Assembly: GCA_023381565.1 (NCBI GenBank)
Contig: JAMCRR010000033.1
Coordinates: forward strand, 1-45,798
Reading direction: 5' to 3'
Length of the DNA: 45,798 nt
Source of the DNA: Chloroflexota bacterium
GTDB lineage: Bacteria; Chloroflexota; Anaerolineae; Anaerolineales; Anaerolineaceae
Below are positions 39,868 to 45,798 of the stretch, in pieces. Made by a program: the position numbers and the translations under genes. The notes beneath the pieces were generated by a model. It ran no database searches. It saw only the letters and a program-made list of their open reading frames with translations, and was not told where the DNA came from. Each line of letters opens with the position of its first letter. Position 1 is the stretch's first letter.

Positions 39868-40776
39868 CTACCGGTTATTCCGTTTTACCTTGCACACGCC
39901 CACCGACTGGTAGGCCGGATCCCATTTTCCCCAGGGCATGCCGTTATCTCCGGACTTAAAATAGAAATCTGCCAGGTGGTCGCGCAGCTCAGCGCAGCCT
40001 GCCAACGCGCCAAACAGGCGGTCGTACTCCGCATAGTTCGAAGCAGCCCCGGCTTCTAAGGAAAACACCCTCCGCAGGGTCGCATCGGTGTAGCACCATC
40101 CGGCAGAAGGCACGTGGTACCAATCCTCATCGCGAGCGGCGCCCAGCGTTGCCAGCAGCAGTCCACCTTTTTTCAAGACCCGCATCAGCTCCTGCACGAC
40201 ACTCTCCATCGCTTCGGGAGGGTTGTGCTCGAGCGCCGAGACGGAAACTACCACATCGACAGATTCATCAGGGATATCGACCAAAGCGGTCAGGTCCTGG
40301 TTGTAGATCGTCACCTGCCCGGTGGGTTTAGGGCTTAATCCCGTGGCAGCAGCCCCGCCGAGGCTGCGCGCAAGGCGTTTTATCCGCCCTGCTGCCGTCG
40401 GAGCGGAAGATACGTTTTGGGCAATCAGGCGGCTTGAGCTCGCCAGGTCCTCAGGGCGGAGGCCGCGCACGCGATAGCGTGAGCGGAAGCGGAAGGGGAG
40501 CTCTGCACGGTTCACGCGGTCCACGCTGATTACCTCAGCCTCTTGCTCGGCCAGATACCACTGCAGCAAACCAGTTCCGGCGCCGGCATCCAGGATGGTG
40601 AGATTGGCCCAGGCATCCATGTGAGAGAGGATCCAGGATAGATCCAGCAGATAATGCCAGCCCAGGCCAATCCCCAGCGAATCCGCCAGGGCTTTCAACG
40701 CCTCGACCGTCTTACGGTTCTGGTCGAGGAGAGCAACAGGCAATATTTCTATATAATCATGATACTCTCGGTCCAT
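39868..40776 (-). CDS. class I SAM-dependent methyltransferase
   Basis: 302 aa from the ATG at 40776, which follows the stop of the 47-aa gene by 7 nt and has AGGA just upstream; a frame extending to 40815 overlaps that gene and is rejected. Motif I is ILDAGAGTGLLQWYL, strand 2 VISVDRVNRAE, then VDVVVSVSALEH and LKKGGLLLATLG. A long insertion (about residues 95-150) separates motif II from motif III. It belongs to methyltransferases that modify surface glycans; target unknown. Confidence 0.87.
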   Translation of the reverse strand: MDREYHDYIEILPVALLDQNRKTVEALKALADSLGIGLGWHYLLDLSWILSHMDAWANLTILDAGAGTGLLQWYLAEQEAEVISVDRVNRAELPFRFRSRYRVRGLRPEDLASSSRLIAQNVSSAPTAAGRIKRLARSLGGAAATGLSPKPTGQVTIYNQDLTALVDIPDESVDVVVSVSALEHNPPEAMESVVQELMRVLKKGGLLLATLGAARDEDWYHVPSAGWCYTDATLRRVFSLEAGAASNYAEYDRLFGALAGCAELRDHLADFYFKSGDNGMPWGKWDPAYQSVGVCKVKRNNR

Positions 40777-40783
40777 ACATCCT

Positions 40784-40927
40784 TCATCTTTGATCGCCAG
40801 TATAAATCGTTCCATCCTGTGTTTGGTTCAAAATAACCAACCCCTGGATCAGCTCTTCAAGGGGTGGATATTCCCGGTAATTGCCATTGGGCTTGAAGAT
40901 CACCTCAACGCATAGCGTTAAACTCAT
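40784..40927 (-). CDS. 47-aa protein of unknown function, translationally coupled
   Basis: Too short for most gene finders. The ATG overlaps the stop of the KpsC/S-like gene in a classical ATGA (40924-40927), and its TGA lies 7 nt before the ATG of the next methyltransferase. The product opens MSLTLCVEVIFKPNGNYREY and continues PPLEELIQGLVILNQ, soluble, with no membrane segment. The tight fit between two genes is strong support for it being real. I do not recognise a family; a small partner or chaperone of the adjacent methyltransferase is one possibility. Confidence 0.6.
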   Translation of the reverse strand: MSLTLCVEVIFKPNGNYREYPPLEELIQGLVILNQTQDGTIYTGDQR

Positions 40928-42555
40928 CGTTCATCCATCAAGAAAGGTTTTCCATCCAACAAGCCTCCCAGCACAACCTGGATGGCCGGCGAGTTCTCGG
41001 GGAGCAAAGCCTGCCAATTGAAGGACTTGAACCGGGCAAACCCGCGCCAGGAGCGGTCTTCTTCTAGGAAATCGCCAAAGGGCAGCGAGCTGCGGTAGAG
41101 CTGGTAATACAAAAAGCGCCGGGCATTGCGACGGTGTTCCTCAGGGAACTCCACTTTCGCCGCGTTCAAGAAATCTTCCGCCTGCTGGCGGAATGCCTGC
41201 GGGGTCTGCGGGAAAAAGGCGGCCGGCGGCTGGGTAAAGCGCGGCTTCCCCCCGCACAGCACGGGCGTCCCCAGAATGGAGGCTTCCATGCCGATCGTGG
41301 AATTATAAATGATGACGAACTTCGAGCGTTGCATCAGCTCGTACGAGCTGAAATACTCGTTAGAATCGACAAACAGCACGTTAGGCAGCTCCGTCGCCCG
41401 GTTAGCAGCCACCCAATCCCGGACCGTTTCCTGACTCTCTTTGCCTGCGCGGTGCTCGTCGGGGTGGGCGCGAATCACAAAATACGTCTCCGGATGCGAG
41501 CGGATGATCTTCAGGACCTCGTCGAGCCAGGCGAACATGTGGGGAAAAACTACGTTAGCGTGGCCCTGGCTGGTGTCGAAAACCACGTTGGTAAAAACTG
41601 GCACCACCTGTTTGAAGCGCGAGGCTCGCTCCCAAAAGGCTTCGCCCAGGCTATGCATCTCAGGCCAGAAGCGAATGCCTGCCATGCTGAAATTCCCCTG
41701 AAAACGCTTCTCCAGGTAGGCATCCAGGATGGTTTCTTGCTCATCGTCGAGCACGAAATCATCAGGGATATCCAGCGGGTAGGCAGTCGCCTCGCCGGTG
41801 GTAAAGAATGCCGAAAAGGGCAGGAACGCGCTCTCGTGCGAAACGACCGGGATTCCCCTGCGCAGCGCGACCGTGCGGGCTGCCGCCTCGGGAAAGAAAG
41901 TCCCGTTGAAGACGAGTACGGACTGCGGCTGATGCCGGTCGAGGGCAGATTCAAACCGGCGGGCCACACGCAGGCTGAGAGAATGTACTGCCCGGTAGAG
42001 GAAGCGCGTCGGCTCGTCGTCTACCAGGTTGTGCCGGCGCAGGCTCCAGCGCAAAGATGGCAGGGCCAGTTTTCCCAGGGGCAGATCCTTATAGGAGAAT
42101 GTTTGCATCTCTTCCGGGCTGAGACCCTGAAGCTGGTGGTCCAGGTCGCCGTCAACCTGATAATCAAACCACTCCACCTGGGCGCCTGAATAAAGCGCTT
42201 CAGACTGGTTGATGCAGGCCTTGCAGGGAGGCTCCACGGCCGGGTTACGCCGGTCGGTTGCCAGGACACAGCGGCTCATACCCCCCCTGCAAACAATATG
42301 AACCACGGGGACGCCCTGCAGGCGCAGTCCCCAGGCGGCCAGGAGCGAGTAAGCCGAATTCAGGCTGAGCTGCACCAGGCGCGTGGTGGTGTTGAAAACC
42401 ATCACCGGAGGGAGGGTGGGGTCCGGGTGGGCATGGGCGGCAATTTCCTGCGCCAGGCGGCGTTCATCCTGCTGGTTCTGGCGCAGCATCCATCGGAATG
42501 CCAGGCGCTGGCGCAGCGAACCGGGGAGGTCCCGGATATGGTTAAGGGGGTTCAT
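40924..42555 (-). CDS. capsule polysaccharide synthesis glycosyltransferase (KpsC/KpsS-like)
   Basis: 543 aa from the ATG at 42555 (MNPLNHI); the frame reaches 42648 but that extension has no family resemblance. The C-terminal half has the Capsule_synth hallmarks: VIRAHPDEHR, then IIYNSTIGMEASILGTPVLCGGKPRFTQPP, i.e. the S/T-x-x-G-x-E-A donor loop found in KpsC/KpsS beta-Kdo transferases and related CMP-sugar-using enzymes. The N-terminal half has five cysteines including C-K-A-C (PPCKACINQ), possibly a metal site. It is followed at ATGA overlap by the 47-aa gene. In a locus with CMP-sugar synthetase genes, a CMP-ulosonic-acid donor is a fair inference. Confidence 0.83.
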   Translation of the reverse strand: MNPLNHIRDLPGSLRQRLAFRWMLRQNQQDERRLAQEIAAHAHPDPTLPPVMVFNTTTRLVQLSLNSAYSLLAAWGLRLQGVPVVHIVCRGGMSRCVLATDRRNPAVEPPCKACINQSEALYSGAQVEWFDYQVDGDLDHQLQGLSPEEMQTFSYKDLPLGKLALPSLRWSLRRHNLVDDEPTRFLYRAVHSLSLRVARRFESALDRHQPQSVLVFNGTFFPEAAARTVALRRGIPVVSHESAFLPFSAFFTTGEATAYPLDIPDDFVLDDEQETILDAYLEKRFQGNFSMAGIRFWPEMHSLGEAFWERASRFKQVVPVFTNVVFDTSQGHANVVFPHMFAWLDEVLKIIRSHPETYFVIRAHPDEHRAGKESQETVRDWVAANRATELPNVLFVDSNEYFSSYELMQRSKFVIIYNSTIGMEASILGTPVLCGGKPRFTQPPAAFFPQTPQAFRQQAEDFLNAAKVEFPEEHRRNARRFLYYQLYRSSLPFGDFLEEDRSWRGFARFKSFNWQALLPENSPAIQVVLGGLLDGKPFLMDER

Positions 42556-42678
42556 CAGCAGGTCATCCTCGCAGCGCACTGCTGGTGGTCTCACGCGGAA
42601 CGATGTGAAAGTCGAGGTGGCGCGTATCACTTGCCAGCCAACGGTCATCTTCCAGGAGGAGGAGGGGAGCGCTTTTCT

Positions 42679-44070
42679 TCATTCGTCCTTTCGTTCCATC
42701 AAGTAAACCACCCTCTCCGAACCTTCAAGCTGAGCTGCCTTACTCAAATGATAATATTCGCCGAATTGTTTTTCGAACTCCGAACGGGTATAGTTGTGAA
42801 AGATATCCTGGCGGGTGCTCAGGAGACGCTGCACCTGGCTGTCAGATTTTGGCACAAATTCGATGACCAGCCATCTGCCCATCTCGGAGAAGAAATGCGC
42901 CAGGCGGTCAAAGGGCACGTTATTGGAGATGGCCAGGTGGTGGATCAAAGCCAACGCCAGCAACGCGTCAACAGGACCGCGCTCGCACAAGGCCATGCGT
43001 TCTCGGTTTTCCCAGCCAATTGCCGGGCTGGGGTTGGTCAGGTCCATCACCAGAGGGAGCATGTTGCGCTCCTTGCGGGATTTACATTCCACGTAGTTCT
43101 GCTCGACTGCCGCGGGGTCGATGTCGAAAGCCACCGTCCGGCAGCCCATCTCGCTGGCCACGCGGCTGAAGACCCCGGTATTGGAGCCCAGGTCCCAGAC
43201 CGTATCCGGGTGAATGCTCTCCAGAAATTCTTGAACGACCTTTCGCTTGGCCTCGAAAGCCTCGTTGGAATAGTTATGCGAGCCTTCGTAGTAATCCGCC
43301 CATTCGGTTCCCTGCGGAGTCCATTTCAATCCCCTGACGGCAGACTGCAGGCTGTCGATCAAGCCGGAGAACGACAGGCGCGTGAAGCGGCGTTTTCCAT
43401 CTTGAACCTTCACCTGTTTCCCGGCGTAACGTTTCTGTGCCCCGGCATGCAGGTGCAGGTGGGTGAGCAGCGCCAAATTCAGCCGCGTGGTTCCGGGCAG
43501 CAGCTCGCTCGCCAGGTCCAGAGGGATGCCGTCGATATAGACAGCCATGAGCCTGTTCAGCCGGATATCGCGCAGCGCCATCAGCGCCAGTGGAGCCAGA
43601 AAATGCTGGCAAAACTGCCGGTAAGCCACCCAGGGTTCGCCTTCTCGATAAATCTCGAAAGAAAGGGTGTCGATCAACACCGGCTTGCCCTTATGAAATT
43701 GAATGTTGTAGGCGCTGGCATCTTTTAGGGATAAATCGTGCTCCAGGGCGCGTTTCTGGATATCCAGCGTGAGCAGGGCGGCGTCTTTGTATTCGCTGAA
43801 GCTCCATTCGTGCGGGTACGAAATAAACTCCAGCGTTTCGGGTTGGATGATCTTATACGCCTGAGAAAGCTCTGCGGGATCGACGGCGACTTCTTGATGG
43901 GGGATCAACATGCCTTTCTTGACCAGCTCCTGATACAGGCCAGAGGCCATCAGGCGGTCGTATTCTGGCTGGTAAAGGTGGTTCACTTGGCGGTATAGAA
44001 TCCCTTCCCGGCGGAAAATGAACCCGCTGGGATCGCGAAATGACGCCGGGTGCATCTCAGGTGTTGTCAT
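42679..44070 (-). CDS. two-domain protein: kinase-like N-terminus and SAM methyltransferase C-terminus (NoeA-like)
   Basis: 463 aa. The N-terminal half contains SLKDASAYNIQFHKGKPVLIDTLSFE, which mimics a kinase catalytic loop and metal site: Asp117, Asn122 and Asp134 occupy the D-x4-N...D spacing of aminoglycoside/protein-kinase-like folds. The C-terminal half (from about 285) is a class I methyltransferase: TVWDLGSNTGVFSRVA (motif I, 291-305), VAFDIDPAA, LPLVMDLTNP, LLALALIHHLA, WLVIEFVPKSD. Nodulation protein NoeA has the same overall layout as I recall. Substrate unknown. The ribosome-binding site is AAGGAG. It follows the HAD fusion gene by 13 nt. Confidence 0.83.
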   Translation of the reverse strand: MTTPEMHPASFRDPSGFIFRREGILYRQVNHLYQPEYDRLMASGLYQELVKKGMLIPHQEVAVDPAELSQAYKIIQPETLEFISYPHEWSFSEYKDAALLTLDIQKRALEHDLSLKDASAYNIQFHKGKPVLIDTLSFEIYREGEPWVAYRQFCQHFLAPLALMALRDIRLNRLMAVYIDGIPLDLASELLPGTTRLNLALLTHLHLHAGAQKRYAGKQVKVQDGKRRFTRLSFSGLIDSLQSAVRGLKWTPQGTEWADYYEGSHNYSNEAFEAKRKVVQEFLESIHPDTVWDLGSNTGVFSRVASEMGCRTVAFDIDPAAVEQNYVECKSRKERNMLPLVMDLTNPSPAIGWENRERMALCERGPVDALLALALIHHLAISNNVPFDRLAHFFSEMGRWLVIEFVPKSDSQVQRLLSTRQDIFHNYTRSEFEKQFGEYYHLSKAAQLEGSERVVYLMERKDE

Positions 44071-44083
44071 GCTTCTTTCTCCT

Positions 44084-45286
44084 TTAGCGGATCTGACTTT
44101 GCCGCTGATTTTTACGCTCGATCAGCAGGTCGCACAACTCACGTACGGCGCCATACCCTCCTCGATGGGTGAGCACCAGGTCGGCCTCCTGCAGAGCGCC
44201 GGGTTGGGCGTCAGCCACAACAGCCGCACAGCCCACCAGCGAGAAACAAGGCACATCGTTAAGATCGTTGCCCAAATAAACCACCTGAGCAGGGTTAATC
44301 CCACGCTCGGAAAGATAATGGACGAGCACCCCGGCTTTATCCTCAATCCCTTGCAAATAAGGCACCTTCATTTTTCGGCAGCGGGCGGCGACGACCGGGT
44401 TTTCCTCCATCGAGAGCACCATGGCTTCAATCCCCGCGCGGCGCAGGTAGGTCAGGCCGAGGCTGTCGCTGCGGTAAGCGGCCACCTGTTCGGCGCCGTC
44501 CTGGCTCACCCAGACACGATTATCAGTGAGCACGCCGTCGAAATCCATCACCAACAGAGCGGTATTCTCAGGAAGCGGCCGGCGTTTACGACCGGCGCGA
44601 ACGAGCTCAGCGCCGTGGCGCTGCAGCAGCCATCCGGCCCACTCCCACTCCAGAGAATGGCGCACGTCTGCCTGGAAGGAGGGCTCCAGGAAGAGCGGGA
44701 GGGTCTTGTTAGCCAGATGAGATGCAGAGGGGAGCGTTTCGGCAAAGCGCACGGCCTCCACCTGCCCGGTTTCTCGGTATACCTCGCTTCCAGCGGGAGC
44801 AGAATCCTCAGCCAACGGCTTCAGGGCGCCTACATCACCTTCTGTCCAGAGCATCGAGGTCTCGCGCCCACAGCTGCTTAATCCGACCACCCTCTGGGTT
44901 TCCGGAGCACTCATCAGCATTTCAACCGCTCGATCCACGCAATCCAGCGGGCGCAGCGGCGACCATGGGTCCAGCCAGACAACCACCTGCGGAGGTTCCC
45001 CCTGCTCTGCTGCCAGCCGACCGAGAATCCATAGCCTAAGGTCTTTGTCTTCCAGATCAGGCGGAAGAAGCAAAGCCGCGTCCGCGCCGTAACCGCGGGC
45101 TATCAATGCCACCCGGTCAGAGAAGGTAGCCACAATCACGCGCCCGATGCTTTCCGCCTGCCGCCCGGCTGCAATACTATACGCAATCAGCGGATAACCG
45201 GCCAGGGACTGCAGCACATCTTCGGACGAGGCCGGCTGCCGTCCGGTCGCCAGCACCACCGCCAGAACTTGTGAGCGGTCTACCAT
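44084..45286 (-). CDS. fusion of degenerate cytidylyltransferase-like domain and KdsC-like HAD phosphatase
   Basis: 400 aa. Residues 1-235 have the cytidylyltransferase fold outline (VLAVVLAT, LAGYPLIAYSIAAG, WLDPWSPLRP) but the CTP-binding signature ARGGSKGIPxKN is replaced by ATGRQPASSED, so CTP activation is doubtful. Residues 243-400 are a tetrameric KdsC-type HAD phosphatase with all four motifs: MDFDGVLTD (Asp248, Asp250), Ser292, Lys317, GNDLND (339-344). KdsC-type enzymes remove the phosphate from Kdo-8-phosphate or N-acylneuraminate-9-phosphate before CMP activation. It overlaps the upstream SDR stop by 7 nt. Likely role: phosphatase step in ulosonic-acid synthesis. Confidence 0.85.
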   Translation of the reverse strand: MVDRSQVLAVVLATGRQPASSEDVLQSLAGYPLIAYSIAAGRQAESIGRVIVATFSDRVALIARGYGADAALLLPPDLEDKDLRLWILGRLAAEQGEPPQVVVWLDPWSPLRPLDCVDRAVEMLMSAPETQRVVGLSSCGRETSMLWTEGDVGALKPLAEDSAPAGSEVYRETGQVEAVRFAETLPSASHLANKTLPLFLEPSFQADVRHSLEWEWAGWLLQRHGAELVRAGRKRRPLPENTALLVMDFDGVLTDNRVWVSQDGAEQVAAYRSDSLGLTYLRRAGIEAMVLSMEENPVVAARCRKMKVPYLQGIEDKAGVLVHYLSERGINPAQVVYLGNDLNDVPCFSLVGCAAVVADAQPGALQEADLVLTHRGGYGAVRELCDLLIERKNQRQSQIR

Positions 45287-45798
45287 ACCGTCCGTCCCCC
45301 TTCGATCACCAGGTTGCCTCCGGTCATGTACGCCGAAGCGTCCGAAACCAGGAAGAGCACTGCGCCCTTGTATTCGTCCAGGCGCGCCATCCTGCCCATG
45401 GGGATCAAGGCGGCCAGTTTCTGCACGAACTCCTCCGGCTGCCCGTTATACACCCCTCCAGGAGAGATGGCATTCACGCGCACGTGTTCCGCCGCCCAAT
45501 AGGTGGCCAGGTAACGCGTCAGGCCGATCAGCCCGCTCTTCACCACCGAATAGGTAACCGGTTTGACCGGCTGCTGGTCTTCGGGCAAGCCCTCCTTGCG
45601 GTAGATACGCTGGTCGGGGGCGATCACGCCCAGGTCTGAGGCTACATTGAGGATCACCCCGCCCCCGCGCGCAGCCATGGCGCTTCCGACGACCTGGCTG
45701 CAAAGGTAGGCGCCGGTTAACCCGACCGCAATGTCTTGCTCCCAGGTTTCCAGAGGGAAATTTTCAAACCGAGACCATTCGGTGGGCGACGCGGTGGG
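45280..45798 (-). CDS. SDR-family oxidoreductase, PtmA-like, 5' end outside the window
   Basis: At least 172 aa are visible; the N-terminal cofactor domain lies beyond the right edge. Visible: NVASDLGVIAPDQRIY (catalytic Ser), PVTYSVVKSGLIGLTRYLATYW (catalytic Tyr and Lys: YSVVK), VNAISPGGVYN, and GGNLVIEGGRTVW at the C-terminus. The long insertion between Ser and Tyr (about 22 residues, with KEGLPEDQQ) and the YSVVKSGLIGLTRYLATYW segment are those of PtmA-like dehydrogenases from legionaminic/flagellar glycan loci, as I recall them. Its neighbours, a KdsC-like fusion and a CMP-sugar synthetase further on, fit that setting. Confidence 0.85.
   Translation of the reverse strand, partial: PTASPTEWSRFENFPLETWEQDIAVGLTGAYLCSQVVGSAMAARGGGVILNVASDLGVIAPDQRIYRKEGLPEDQQPVKPVTYSVVKSGLIGLTRYLATYWAAEHVRVNAISPGGVYNGQPEEFVQKLAALIPMGRMARLDEYKGAVLFLVSDASAYMTGGNLVIEGGRTVW

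Noticed and set aside
1-45798. CRISPR arrays, tRNA/rRNA genes, transposases, integrases or phage genes
   Set aside because: No direct-repeat arrays, cloverleaf sequences or proteins of these classes were seen on either strand.

Overview
The window reads as a chromosomal segment of a Chloroflexota bacterium, most likely class Anaerolineae. I infer this from the overall protein flavour: a lipoprotein with a long Thr/Pro-rich linker, a DUF4388 (PATAN)–small GTPase pair, several DUF-family membrane proteins, many GT2 glycosyltransferases paired with methyltransferases, and sigma70-like promoters with consensus TATAAT boxes. No rRNA, tRNA, CRISPR array, transposase or phage gene was seen. The taxonomic call rests on recognition, not on a search.

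Layout. (1) 1-3136, + strand: tail of a surface-polysaccharide locus: a GT4 glycosyltransferase broken by an in-frame stop, two GT2 enzymes and a methyltransferase, all with touching or overlapping ends. (2) 3152-12775: mixed housekeeping and envelope genes: a TPR protein, a secreted protein of four repeated modules, a LuxR-HTH/TM/Kelch regulator, a flippase-like membrane protein, a methyltransferase, phosphofructokinase, and small membrane proteins (DUF2085, DUF4126, DUF4190, a CCCC-TM peptide). (3) 12963-17083, - strand: an operon of a GT-C membrane glycosyltransferase, a polyprenyl-phosphate GT2 (DPM/GtrB type), a flippase-like protein and a DUF402 protein. (4) 17247-23509: a truncated DoxX remnant, then a + strand group (2-hydroxyacid dehydrogenase, SDR, DUF115-like, GT2), a DUF1232 protein, a PQQ-type sugar dehydrogenase lipoprotein and a small Cys-rich protein. 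(5) 23688-31786: an acyl-group locus: acpS, an AcsA-type acetyl-CoA synthetase, an acyl carrier protein and two alpha-oxoamine synthases on - strand, divergent from a Pat-like ADP-forming acyl-CoA synthetase/GNAT fusion on + strand. (6) 31929-37334: a - strand operon (GAF/degenerate GGDEF, lipid kinase, XPB-like helicase-associated domain protein) divergent from the DUF4388/GTPase pair. (7) 37363-45798, - strand: a second surface-glycan locus: SDR, cytidylyltransferase-like/KdsC-like HAD fusion, kinase-like/methyltransferase fusion, KpsC/S-like glycosyltransferase, a 47-codon gene, two methyltransferases, a GT2 and a CMP-acylneuraminate-type synthetase.

How it works together. Regions 1, 3, 4 and 7 probably build and decorate cell-surface glycans. 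Region 7 points to a CMP-activated nonulosonic-acid-like sugar added to a capsule-like polymer; the synthase that would make the acid is not in the window. Region 5 joins an acetyl-CoA synthetase, a carrier protein with its activating enzyme, and glycine-acyl condensing enzymes next to a fusion protein resembling the acetyltransferase that silences Acs in other bacteria. The most interesting candidates are the ACP/oxoamine-synthase operon, the Pat-like fusion that keeps the phospho-His, the degenerate cytidylyltransferase-HAD fusion, the unlisted 47-aa ORF, and several genes whose TATAAT box lies only 10-12 nt before the start codon.
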